DNA of 7,338 nt from JARROD01 sp037384225 (GTDB lineage: Bacteria; Pseudomonadota; Gammaproteobacteria; Pseudomonadales; Cellvibrionaceae). Below the pieces are notes generated by a model. The model was not told where the DNA came from. It did no database searches and saw only the letters and a program-made list of their open reading frames with translations. The stretch spans positions 1 through 7,338 of the forward strand of contig JARROD010000332.1 of assembly GCA_037384225.1 (NCBI GenBank), in the 5' to 3' direction. This document shows positions 1 to 6,986 of this stretch, in pieces (positions within the stretch are counted from its first letter, which is position 1; every line of letters starts with the position of its first letter). The position numbers and the translations under genes were made by a program.

Positions 1-3
1 TGA

Positions 4-2253
4 CTATTTTTCTGTCACATCCAAGCTATCAACCTTCTGAAACCCCCGCGGCAGTTTATTGCCCCGGCGCCCCCGTTCTCCCCGGTAATGCTCCAGATCC
101 ACGCGTTTGAGGCTTAGATGTCGCTTCCCGGAGTTCAACCGTAGCACGCCTCTCTCACCGATGACCACAACACCAACCACATATTCTTCCCGCGCCTGCA
201 CCCGTGCAGAGGGAATATTCATGATCTTGTTGCCCTTGCCTTTGGCCATTTCCGGCAACTCCTCTACCGGAAATACCAGCAGTCGCCCTTCGTTGCTGAC
301 CGCCGCCAGCAGCTCACTTTGCGGATCGGAGACAATGACGGGGGGCAATACCCGCCCCCCTTTCGGCAGCGTCAGCACCGATTTACCGGAGCGGTTTTTG
401 GTATAGAGATCGGTCAGTTTGCCGACAAAGCCGTAGCCGGCGTCGCTAGCCAGTAATACGCGCTGCTCTTCGAGCCCCATCAACAGACCTTCGAAGCTGG
501 CGCCACTGGGCACGCTCAAGCGTCCTGTGGCAGGCTCTCCCTGTCCCCGCGCGGAGGGTAGCGTGTGCGCCTGCAGGGCGTAACTGCGCCCGGTCGAGTC
601 GAGCAAAATCACATTCTGGTTGGTTTTCCCCTGGGCGGAGAATTTAAACCTGTCACCGGATTTATAATTCAATACGGCAGGATCGATATCGTGGCCCTTG
701 GCAGCTCTTATCCAGCCCTTCTCGGACAGCACCACAGTGATCGGATCGCTGGAAAGCAGTTCAGCTTCGCTGAACGCCTGCGCCTCGCTTCGGCTCACAA
801 TGGGCGAGCGTCGCTCATCCCCATATTCCTCCGCCACGGCTTCCAGCTCTTTACGTAGCAGGGACTTTAACCGGCGGGCAGAATTCAGGGTTTTTTGCAG
901 GGAATCGCGCTCCTTCTCCAATTCATCCTGTTCAGCTCGAATTTTCATTTCCTCTAGCCGCGCCAGTTGCCGCAACTTGGTGTCGAGCACATATTCGGCC
1001 TGGAGATCGCTTAATCCAAAACGCTTGATCAGCTCGGCTTTCGGTTCATCCTCAGTGCGGATGATATGAATCACTTCATCTATATTGAGGAAAGCGATCA
1101 AAAGACCTTCCAGCAAATGCAGACGCTTTTCCACCTTATCCAGTCTGAACTGCAGCCGGCGGCGCAAAGTGACGGTGCGGAAACTGAGCCATTCACCGAG
1201 AATTTTATCGAGGGGTTTCACCTGTGGTCGGCCATCGATGCCGATCATATTAAAATTGACGCGGTAACTGCGCTCAAGATCCGTGGTGGCGAACAGATGA
1301 TTCATCATTGCCTCCACATCAATGCGGTTGGAGCGCGGCACTATAATCAACCGGATGGGATTTTCGTGATCGGACTCATCGCGCAAATCTGCCACCATCG
1401 GCAGCTTTTTTGCCTGCATCTGGGCGGCAATCTGCTCCAATACCTTGGCGCCGCTGACCTGGTGCGGCAACGCTGTCACCACCACGTCGCCGTTTTCCCG
1501 GTTCCAAACGGCCCGCATCCGCAGGCTGCCGCGGCCGTTTTCATACATTTTAAGAATGTCTTCTCTGGGGGTGATGATTTCCGCTTCCGACGGCATATCC
1601 GGCCCCTGGATATACTCGCACAGCTCGGCCACACCGGCTTTGGGGTTTTCCAGCAGGTGAATCGTCGCGGCAACCACCTCACGCAGATTGTGCGGGGGGA
1701 TATCCGTGGCCATGCCCACGGCGATGCCGGTGGTACCGTTAAGCAGTATATTAGGTACCCGAGCCGGTAACACCGAGGGCTCCTCCATGGTGCCGTCGAA
1801 ATTAGGCAGCCACTCGACGGTTCCCTGCCCCAGCTCGCTGAGCAGCACTTCGCTGTATTTAGTCAACCGCGATTCGGTATAGCGCATGGCAGCGAAGGAC
1901 TTGGGGTCGTCCTGTGAGCCCCAGTTGCCCTGCCCGTCCACCAGGCAGTAGCGGTAGGAAAAAGGCTGTGCCATGAGCACCATGGCTTCATAGGCTGCCG
2001 AGTCACCGTGGGGGTGGTACTTACCGAGAACATCCCCTACTGTTCTGGCGGATTTTTTATACTTGGCCGATATTTTCAGTCCCAACTCGCTCATCGCATA
2101 GACAATGCGCCGTTGCACCGGCTTCAGGCCGTCGCCGATATTGGGCAGGGCGCGATCCAGAATCACATACATGGAGTAATTCAGGTAGGCTCCCTCGGTA
2201 TACTGCTTCAGGGAAATGCGCTCATCGGCATCCGGAGTGTTTACCTCTGTCAT
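4..2253 (-). CDS. parC: DNA topoisomerase IV subunit A (ParC)
   Basis: ParC is the DNA-cleaving subunit of topoisomerase IV. With ParE (ATPase) it forms the A2B2 enzyme that unlinks daughter chromosomes and relaxes supercoils. The 749-aa length fits E. coli ParC (about 750). The N-terminal breakage-reunion domain shows the quinolone-determining segment HPHGDSAAYEAM at residues 80-91 and the catalytic tyrosine Y125 preceded by R124 in AAMRYTESRL. A tower/coiled-coil region follows (about 340-480, with a charged helix at 430-475). The C-terminal beta-pinwheel covers about 500-735; QGEPATGRL (571-579) is typical of ParC rather than the GyrA box of GyrA. S85 and E89 align with E. coli S80 and E84, so the common quinolone-resistance positions look wild type. 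The ATG is preceded by AGGA with a 6-nt spacer. The gene is intact, with stop TAG at 4-6. It lies 119 bp downstream of the phosphodiesterase gene on the same strand; parE is not here. Identification is secure. Confidence 0.97.
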   Translation of the reverse strand: MTEVNTPDADERISLKQYTEGAYLNYSMYVILDRALPNIGDGLKPVQRRIVYAMSELGLKISAKYKKSARTVGDVLGKYHPHGDSAAYEAMVLMAQPFSYRYCLVDGQGNWGSQDDPKSFAAMRYTESRLTKYSEVLLSELGQGTVEWLPNFDGTMEEPSVLPARVPNILLNGTTGIAVGMATDIPPHNLREVVAATIHLLENPKAGVAELCEYIQGPDMPSEAEIITPREDILKMYENGRGSLRMRAVWNRENGDVVVTALPHQVSGAKVLEQIAAQMQAKKLPMVADLRDESDHENPIRLIIVPRSNRIDVEAMMNHLFATTDLERSYRVNFNMIGIDGRPQVKPLDKILGEWLSFRTVTLRRRLQFRLDKVEKRLHLLEGLLIAFLNIDEVIHIIRTEDEPKAELIKRFGLSDLQAEYVLDTKLRQLARLEEMKIRAEQDELEKERDSLQKTLNSARRLKSLLRKELEAVAEEYGDERRSPIVSRSEAQAFSEAELLSSDPITVVLSEKGWIRAAKGHDIDPAVLNYKSGDRFKFSAQGKTNQNVILLDSTGRSYALQAHTLPSARGQGEPATGRLSVPSGASFEGLLMGLEEQRVLLASDAGYGFVGKLTDLYTKNRSGKSVLTLPKGGRVLPPVIVSDPQSELLAAVSNEGRLLVFPVEELPEMAKGKGNKIMNIPSARVQAREEYVVGVVVIGERGVLRLNSGKRHLSLKRVDLEHYRGERGRRGNKLPRGFQKVDSLDVTEK

Positions 2254-2301
2254 ATGGCGTCCTGTTGAGTTGCAATCTGTATAAATAAAGGAAAACCCTG
2301 G

Positions 2302-2330
2302 CTTATACCAAATGCGACCGCTCTCATCAA
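2302..2330 (-). promoter_or_regulatory. putative sigma-70 promoter of parC
   Basis: On the minus strand TTGATG (plus positions 2325-2330, 4/6 match to the -35 consensus) is separated by exactly 17 nt from TATAAG (2302-2307, 5/6 match to the -10). Transcription would start near 2295 and give a leader of about 40 nt before the parC ATG at 2253. The -35 box falls in the loop of the hairpin at 2317-2340, so the end signal of the upstream gene and the start signal of parC overlap. Read by eye; no start site is known. Confidence 0.45.
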
Positions 2331-2340
2331 TGGGAGCGGT
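2317..2340. terminator. hairpin between the phosphodiesterase gene and parC, possible terminator
   Basis: ACCGCTC (2317-2323) and GAGCGGT (2334-2340) form a perfect 7-bp inverted repeat around a short loop. Read on the plus strand the stem extends to 9 pairs with one G-U and is followed by TTTAAATTT. Read on the minus strand, the direction of the flanking genes, the T-run is poor (CGCATTT). It may partly terminate the upstream gene 33 nt past its stop codon, but the missing U-tract makes this uncertain. It also overlaps the proposed parC promoter. Confidence 0.4.
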
Positions 2341-2372
2341 TTAAATTTGGGGGGCTTTGCCGTATCGGGGCA

Positions 2373-4343
2373 CTAGTGTAAAGACAGATCACGGGCGATG
2401 AGCTGGGTGGCTTTCCCCGCTTCCACGGGGTGATTGAAATAATATCCCTGGGCAAAATCGCAACCTTGACGGCGAATAAAATCACACTGCAGGTGCGACT
2501 CGACCCCCTCCGCCGCCACCGTCATTCCCAGATTGTGAGCGAGGTTGATAATCGCCTGCACTATCGCTTCATCGCTGGTATTTTTGCCGATATCCCTGAC
2601 AAACGAACTATCCACTTTTAGCACATCGACCGATAATTGCTTTAAATAGCTCAACGATGAATACCCGGTTCCGAAGTCGTCCACCAGCACTTTTGTCCCC
2701 GCAGCGCGAATTTTTGCCAGCTCTTCGATAGCCTCCCCGGATTGTTCCATCAATGCCGTTTCGGTCAATTCCAGATCGATAACCCCCGGCGGCAACTTCT
2801 GCGATTTCAGCAGCGCTACAAAGTTGTTGGAAAAGCTCCCGCCTTTCAACTGCACCGACGAAGCATTGAGTGACAAGGGTATGCGCATCTGCGAACCAAA
2901 CTCATTCAACCACTTGCGCATCTGCGCCATAGCCTGCAGAAAAGCCCACTCGCCCAGTTGGTGTATCAAGCCGGTATTTTCGGCAATGGGAACAAATACT
3001 GAAGGCCCTATCATACCGCGCTCGGGATGGTACCAGCGCAACAGCGCCTCCATTCTCTTCAGACGCCCGTTTTTTAAATCTATTTGCGGCTGGTAGTAGA
3101 GTTCCAACTGATCGGTATCTATGGCCACCCGCAAATCGTTGGCAATCTGCATTTGATGTTTAATGCGCTGCTGCATATCGTCACTGTAAAACTGATACTG
3201 ATTGCGGCCGCTTTCCTTGGCACAATACATAGCTGTATCCGCCGCTTTGGTTAGGGATGCGGCATCGGTTCCGTTTTCCGGATATAGCGCGATACCGATA
3301 CTTGCTCCTATATAGACTTCATGGTGAATACGCTCTGCGGCCATAATTAATAAAAAATCTCCACTTTCGTGGCCAAGATTATCATTGACTTTTTTAAACT
3401 CATCCAGATCGATAAACAAAAGTGCCGCGAAACCTTGATAACGCTGTGCCCGGGATAGGGTTGCCGTAAGGTTTTCCCAGTACACACTGCGGTTGGAAAG
3501 GCCGGTCAGTTGATCATAGCGGGCCAGACTCACCAACCGTTTTTCGATTTCCTTGCGATCGCTTATATCCTGAAAGGCGACAACACTTCCCACCGGCTGA
3601 CCATTGTCAATAATGGTAGCCTGGGTGAACTCAACCGGAAATGACTCCTCTTCACTGCGCCAGAATAAGCCGTCGCGTTCCTCGCAGGTCCGACAAGCGT
3701 GAAAATTGCTGACAAACTCCGACTCGCGCCACTCGTCATCGCTCGATAGGGGGGCGAAAAAATTGCGCACACTGGTTCCCGCCAACAGCTCTTTGGTCTT
3801 GGCAAGCAACTTGCAAGCGGCATGATTGGCGAAGGTGACACAGTGGTTTAAATCCAACCCCAGAATGCCTTCGCTGGTATATTCGGTGGTATAGTTGAGC
3901 AGCAGTTCATTTTTACGTCGCACCCTGTCGACTCGGCTAAAAGCCCGCTCAAGTATTTTTTGTCGGTGAAACAAATCGACAAAGACCTTTACCTTGCCTT
4001 GGAGGACATCCGCATCAACGGGTTTTAACAGATAATCGACAGCGCCGACCCGATACCCCTCCCCGGTATATTTTTTTCCACTGCTGCACGCCGTAATGAA
4101 AATAACCGGTATATCCCGCCACTTTTTGCATTCGCGAATTTTCGAGACACATTCGAAGCCGTTCATTTCCGGCATCTGCACGTCCATCAAAATCAGGGCG
4201 AATTCATGCTCGGCCAGCGCTTGCAAAGCCTTTTGCCCCGAATTGGCGCCTATTATTTCAATCGGAAGCGACTTCAGCAAACAGGTGGTCAACTCAATAT
4301 TGAAGTCAATATCATCAACAACCAATACGTGTGCGGTTTCCAT
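2373..4343 (-). CDS. response regulator with PAS, truncated GGDEF and EAL domains (c-di-GMP phosphodiesterase)
   Basis: This is probably a cytoplasmic regulator that hydrolyses the second messenger c-di-GMP to pGpG under control of a sensor kinase. No signal peptide or membrane segment is visible. Domains in order: receiver (about 3-122) with acidic pair D10/D11, phosphoacceptor D54, T84 and K107; a charged linker helix (125-148); PAS (about 150-262) containing the cluster H215, C217, C220; a GGDEF-family domain (about 272-390); and EAL (about 400-650). The EAL set is complete: E432 of EALLRW, N493, E525, D555/D556 of DDFGTGYSS, K576, E612, E615 and Q632, at normal family spacing from N493 onward, so phosphodiesterase activity is expected. 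The GGDEF domain keeps its start (DQLTGLSNR), metal-site FIDLDEFKKVND and its end (ASIGIALYP), but jumps from AERIHH straight to EVYIGASIG, losing about 50 residues with the GGDEF loop, so it cannot be a cyclase. Stops TAA and TGA sit just before the ATG, fixing that no upstream in-frame start exists; the Shine-Dalgarno is weak (GGGA, 10-nt spacer). No adjacent kinase gene is in the window. Confidence 0.9.
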   Translation of the reverse strand: METAHVLVVDDIDFNIELTTCLLKSLPIEIIGANSGQKALQALAEHEFALILMDVQMPEMNGFECVSKIRECKKWRDIPVIFITACSSGKKYTGEGYRVGAVDYLLKPVDADVLQGKVKVFVDLFHRQKILERAFSRVDRVRRKNELLLNYTTEYTSEGILGLDLNHCVTFANHAACKLLAKTKELLAGTSVRNFFAPLSSDDEWRESEFVSNFHACRTCEERDGLFWRSEEESFPVEFTQATIIDNGQPVGSVVAFQDISDRKEIEKRLVSLARYDQLTGLSNRSVYWENLTATLSRAQRYQGFAALLFIDLDEFKKVNDNLGHESGDFLLIMAAERIHHEVYIGASIGIALYPENGTDAASLTKAADTAMYCAKESGRNQYQFYSDDMQQRIKHQMQIANDLRVAIDTDQLELYYQPQIDLKNGRLKRMEALLRWYHPERGMIGPSVFVPIAENTGLIHQLGEWAFLQAMAQMRKWLNEFGSQMRIPLSLNASSVQLKGGSFSNNFVALLKSQKLPPGVIDLELTETALMEQSGEAIEELAKIRAAGTKVLVDDFGTGYSSLSYLKQLSVDVLKVDSSFVRDIGKNTSDEAIVQAIINLAHNLGMTVAAEGVESHLQCDFIRRQGCDFAQGYYFNHPVEAGKATQLIARDLSLH

Positions 4344-4410
4344 GTGTCATTAATCCCAAAACAGTTACCTTAGAAGAATAGACAACCCAGACCCGGCCTG
4401 CCTAAATTGA

Positions 4411-4424
4411 TTCCAGCGCCGGAA
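4411..4424. repeat. imperfect palindrome, possible operator
   Basis: TTCCAGCGCCGGAA matches its own reverse complement at 12 of 14 positions, with the only asymmetry at positions 5 and 10. It lies about 70 bp upstream of the phosphodiesterase start codon, a plausible place for a regulator site. A sequence this short could occur by chance. Confidence 0.25.
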
Positions 4425-4442
4425 AAGTTGTATCGAGCCTAT

Positions 4443-4453
4443 GTGCTCAGCAC
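4443..4453. repeat. 11-bp palindrome, possible operator
   Basis: GTGCTCAGCAC has perfect 5-bp arms around one central base. It sits 18 bp from the palindrome at 4411-4424, roughly two helical turns apart in start position, between the two divergent genes. I do not recognise the motif as a known operator. Confidence 0.25.
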
Positions 4454-4609
4454 GCTACATACCAGACCTGCCCTACTGCAGGACTTGACAAAAAGCGGGT
4501 AAACCTCAGCAGTAAAGTTTATATTTAATGAAGTCACACTACTTTTATCTGCGGCCTTGACGAGCTACAATTTTGCTACCTTTTGGCCAACAGCTCACGT
4601 AGCAGCCAC

Positions 4610-4654
4610 TTGATAAACCTGGTATTTCAACGCCTCGAATTTATCAGATATATA
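4610..4654 (+). promoter_or_regulatory. weak promoter candidates for the acetolactate synthase gene
   Basis: Two overlapping candidates are visible, neither strong. The first is TTGATA (4610-4615) with TCGAAT (4635-4640) at a long 19-nt spacing. The second is TTCAAC (4626-4631) with TATATA (4649-4654) at 17 nt. Either would start transcription about 45-60 nt before the ATG at 4705. An activator-dependent promoter would fit the poor boxes, but that is inference. Confidence 0.25.
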
Positions 4655-4704
4655 CCGCGTGGCGCGCCATCTCCAACGTATGTTAAACGGGTAGGAAATG
4701 TATT

Positions 4705-6354
4705 ATGAAAGCTTCAGACCTAATGGTGAAATGTCTGGAAGAAGAAGGTATAGAGTATATCTTCGGCGTTCCCGGTGAGGAAAACGCAGATTTCATGATG
4801 TCATTAGAGCAATCCGATAAAATTCGCTTTATCCTCACCCGCCATGAACAGGGCGCGGCTTTCATGGCGGAAATTTACGGCCGCCTGACCGGCAACCCTG
4901 CCGGTTGCCTGGGAACCCTTGGCCCCGGCGCCACCAACCTGATTACCGGTGTCGCCGACTCCAATATGGACCGGGCCCCGATGCTGGTGCTGACCGGCCA
5001 GGGCGCATCCACACGCCTGCACAAGGAATCCCATCAGATCATGAACGTGGTCGATATGTTCACACCGGTTACCAAGTGGGCCACCACTATCTGGCACCCG
5101 GAAAACATTCCGGAAATAGTCCGCAAGGCCGTGCGCCTGGCCCGCACAGAAAAGCCCGGTGCCGTGCACCTGGAACTACCAGAGGACATAGCCAAAATAG
5201 CCGTCAATAAAGCCCCTCTCAAGGTACAGAGATTTCGCCGCCCGGTTCCCGACGATAAGATTGTAGACCGCGCTTTTGAGCGTATTCAAAAAGCCAGACG
5301 GCCGATTATCATCGCCGGCAACGGCTGTATCCGCCGCCGCGCCAGCAAACAGTTGCGCACCTTTTGTGAAAAAACCGGTATCGGCGTTGTGAGTACTTTC
5401 ATGGCAAAAGGCTGCGTGGACATGGATGCGCCCTACTGCCTTTATACTATCGGCCTGGGCGCAAAGGATATTCCCGCCTGCGCCATCGACGCCGCCGACC
5501 TGGTCATTACGCTGGGTTACGATATGGTGGAGTACCACCCTAAACTCTGGAACGTCGCACGGGAAAAAGAGGTGCTTCATATCGATTTTCTTCCGGCTGA
5601 AATCGATGAATACTACCACCCCGCCATTGAAGTGGTGGGCGATCTTGCCCACGCCCTGTGGATGCTCAATGAGCGTGTGAGTAGGCGTGGTCTGAAGCTG
5701 GATCTGAAACCGCAACACGCTGTGCGTCGGGATATGACCGCGGAGCTCAGCGCCCATAAGGACGATAGCACCGAGGGCATTATCCGGCCGCAAAAGGTGC
5801 TATGGGATGTGCGAGAAGTGATGGGGCCGGAGGATATTCTGCTGTCGGATGTCGGCGCCCATAAAATGTGGATCGCCCGCCACTACCAATGCCACGAACC
5901 CAACACTTGCCTGATTCCCAACGGTTTTTGCTCCATGGGTTTCGCACTGCCCGGCGCCATTGCCGCCGGCCTGGTGTACCCCGAGCGCAAAATACTCGCT
6001 ATCTGCGGCGATGGAGGCTTTTTAATGAACGTTCAGGAAATGGAAACTGCCCGTCGCCTCAACAGCAATATTACCGTTATGATCTGGGAGGACGGTGGTT
6101 ACGGGTTGATTGGCTGGAAGCAGACCAATGAATTCGGACACCATACCGATCTCTCCTTCGGCAATCCCGACTGGGTACAACTGGCCCGGGCTTTTGGTTG
6201 GCAGGGGCACAAGGTTTCAGCTTCTACCGTGTTAAAAGATGTATTGCGGCAATCATTTAACGAACCGGGACCGAGCCTGGTCGTAATCCCCATTGATTAC
6301 AACGAAAATGTACTGCTAACCAAACGCCTGGGAGAGTTGACCTGCCCCATTTGA
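4705..6354 (+). CDS. acetolactate synthase-type thiamine-diphosphate enzyme, large subunit only
   Basis: This is a cytoplasmic enzyme of the acetohydroxyacid synthase family. It is expected to decarboxylate pyruvate and join the hydroxyethyl unit to a second pyruvate, giving 2-acetolactate. The 549-aa protein has the family's three domains. The N-terminal pyrimidine-binding domain (about 1-165) carries GVPGEEN, the catalytic glutamate E48 in RHEQGAAFMA, and GTLGPGATNL. The central domain is about 185-325. The C-terminal diphosphate-binding domain (about 360-535) carries the Mg/ThDP motif starting GDGGF (435-439) and closing with WEDGGYG (461-467) instead of the usual NN-YG. The segment MFTPVTKW (118-125) resembles catabolic, FAD-independent enzymes such as Bacillus AlsS more than biosynthetic IlvB/IlvI. 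No small subunit gene (ilvN/ilvH) and no decarboxylase (alsD) is adjacent, so the pathway (acetoin/butanediol or other) is not shown. The start has AGGA with an 8-nt spacer and the expected N-terminus MKASDL. A related 2-oxoacid decarboxylase or ligase role cannot be excluded. Confidence 0.88.
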   Translation: MKASDLMVKCLEEEGIEYIFGVPGEENADFMMSLEQSDKIRFILTRHEQGAAFMAEIYGRLTGNPAGCLGTLGPGATNLITGVADSNMDRAPMLVLTGQGASTRLHKESHQIMNVVDMFTPVTKWATTIWHPENIPEIVRKAVRLARTEKPGAVHLELPEDIAKIAVNKAPLKVQRFRRPVPDDKIVDRAFERIQKARRPIIIAGNGCIRRRASKQLRTFCEKTGIGVVSTFMAKGCVDMDAPYCLYTIGLGAKDIPACAIDAADLVITLGYDMVEYHPKLWNVAREKEVLHIDFLPAEIDEYYHPAIEVVGDLAHALWMLNERVSRRGLKLDLKPQHAVRRDMTAELSAHKDDSTEGIIRPQKVLWDVREVMGPEDILLSDVGAHKMWIARHYQCHEPNTCLIPNGFCSMGFALPGAIAAGLVYPERKILAICGDGGFLMNVQEMETARRLNSNITVMIWEDGGYGLIGWKQTNEFGHHTDLSFGNPDWVQLARAFGWQGHKVSASTVLKDVLRQSFNEPGPSLVVIPIDYNENVLLTKRLGELTCPI

Positions 6355-6360
6355 GTTGAG

Positions 6361-6379
6361 GGCCGACTGCGTGCCGGCC
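6361..6379 (+). terminator. GC-rich hairpin just after the acetolactate synthase gene
   Basis: GGCCG (6361-6365) pairs with CGGCC (6375-6379), beginning 7 nt past the TGA stop. There is no U-tract after it, only TCCTGGTTT, so it is a weak candidate for an intrinsic terminator. An alternative, longer-range fold uses part of the same arm: GTGCCGGC (6371-6378) is the exact reverse complement of GCCGGCAC (6407-6414). The two structures are mutually exclusive. Confidence 0.35.
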
Positions 6380-6414
6380 TCCTGGTTTCAGTGGCACACC
6401 CCAAATGCCGGCAC
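6371..6414. repeat. 8-bp inverted repeat in the intergenic region
   Basis: GTGCCGGC (6371-6378) and GCCGGCAC (6407-6414) are perfect inverted copies separated by 28 nt, within the 203-bp gap between the acetolactate synthase gene and the small downstream gene. It could be part of a 3' end structure or a protein-binding site. The remainder of this gap (6415-6557) shows nothing I can name beyond the ribosome-binding site of the next gene. Confidence 0.4.
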
Positions 6415-6557
6415 TGATTAACGCACAACAAATGAAATCGCCTCCTGGCACAGGAAATCGTTCTCTACTATGCTTGGAACGAAGGGTTAAATTCAGCCAG
6501 GGACCATCGGCATCAACTGCGGCCTTTTACTCCAACTTAAACAACAAAAGGTTAACG

Positions 6558-6959
6558 ATGGCTGGCACCTACAACTACGATCCATCCAAAAAGCTATTCC
6601 ACTCAAAAGTTACCGGCATTTTGACAACTGAAGAAATAAAGTCCCACGTTCTTAAACTTTTCGGCCCGAAAGTAAACCCGAAGGGTTTGGTTGACATCGT
6701 CAATATGAACGAAGCCGAGGACCTTGTGGTGCGTTATTCCGAAATGATAGAAATCAGAGGCTTATCTCAAGAGCTGAAAACAAGAGGATTCAGGGGTGTT
6801 ATTCTTTACGCCTCAACACCACGCGGAAATGATTTACTGACACTGATGGTTCCCTGCTTCCAGCTCATGAAACCCACCACCTACGTCTGCAACACGGAAA
6901 TGGAAGCTCTGAACTACTATGAGGCTCTACAGTGCTACGAAGGAACGGGCACGGAATAA
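6558..6959 (+). CDS. 133-aa protein of unknown function, possibly SpoIIAA/STAS-like
   Basis: I do not recognise this gene with certainty. The 133-aa product looks cytoplasmic, with no signal peptide or membrane segment. It opens with a beta-rich segment (MAGTYNYDPSKKLFHSKVTG), then an acidic helix start (TTEEI, 23-27), a strand GLVDIVNM (43-50), a helix, a strand GVILYAS (80-86), and a final helix ending MEALNYYEAL (115-124). This order recalls the SpoIIAA-like/STAS fold of small regulators, but no diagnostic motif is present, so that is inference. I chose the ATG at 6558 because AAGG lies 6 nt upstream and the protein-like sequence begins there. An in-frame ATG at 6405 would add 51 residues of low-complexity, non-protein-like sequence. 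The gene is 203 bp downstream of the acetolactate synthase gene and convergent with the cREC-like gene. A 9-bp inverted repeat straddles its stop codon. Confidence 0.75.
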   Translation: MAGTYNYDPSKKLFHSKVTGILTTEEIKSHVLKLFGPKVNPKGLVDIVNMNEAEDLVVRYSEMIEIRGLSQELKTRGFRGVILYASTPRGNDLLTLMVPCFQLMKPTTYVCNTEMEALNYYEALQCYEGTGTE

Positions 6960-6971
6960 CTTCCCGTTCCT
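6941..6971 (+). repeat. 9-bp inverted repeat straddling the stop codon
   Basis: AGGAACGGG (6941-6949) and CCCGTTCCT (6963-6971) form a perfect 9-bp stem with a 13-nt loop that contains the TAA stop (6957-6959). No T-run follows on the plus strand, so it is not a classical intrinsic terminator. It could protect the mRNA 3' end or influence termination. Convergent transcription meets here. Confidence 0.5.
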
Positions 6972-6986
6972 AACAGCCATCCAGAT

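Larger units (their letters stand above)
4344..4704. other. 361-bp divergent intergenic region
   Basis: This separates the minus-strand phosphodiesterase gene from the plus-strand acetolactate synthase gene and must hold promoters for both. I see no open reading frame, RNA gene or riboswitch here. Visible elements are two short palindromes (4411-4424 and 4443-4453), a CCTGC/GCAGG inverted repeat (4467-4482) just before an isolated TTGACA (4485-4490), and weak promoter-like sequences near 4610-4654. I found no convincing promoter for the minus-strand gene. Confidence 0.6.

Noticed and set aside
202..300. A GyrA-type C-terminal box that would make the first gene gyrA
   Set aside because: The protein is about 750 aa, has the ParC-type QGEPATGRL segment and lacks the GyrA box, so it is ParC.
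1066..1770. 234-aa plus-strand reading frame opposite parC
   Set aside because: It lies entirely antisense to a strongly conserved gene, its translation is rich in His and Gln without domain features, and it has no convincing ribosome-binding site. It is a shadow of parC codon use.
2373..4343. A frameshift as the cause of the missing GGDEF loop
   Set aside because: The frame is continuous and both flanks align in the same frame, so an in-frame loss explains it; no hidden GGDEF motif is seen in the other frames around 3300-3400.
4485..4518. Perfect TTGACA at 4485-4490 as a promoter for the acetolactate synthase gene
   Set aside because: No acceptable -10 lies 16-18 nt downstream; the nearest AT-rich hexamer TAAAGT is at 22 nt.
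5176..5793. 205-aa minus-strand reading frame opposite the acetolactate synthase gene
   Set aside because: It is antisense to a well-supported enzyme and its translation shows no recognisable protein features.
6391..6463. TGGCAC sequences at 6392-6397 and 6446-6451 as sigma-54 promoters
   Set aside because: The GG to GC distance is wrong in the first (12 instead of 10) and the -12 GC is missing in the second.
6405..6557. 51-residue N-terminal extension of the unknown 133-aa protein
   Set aside because: The extension is not protein-like, its ATG lacks a Shine-Dalgarno and it lies in the inverted repeat region; the ATG at 6558 has AAGG at good spacing.
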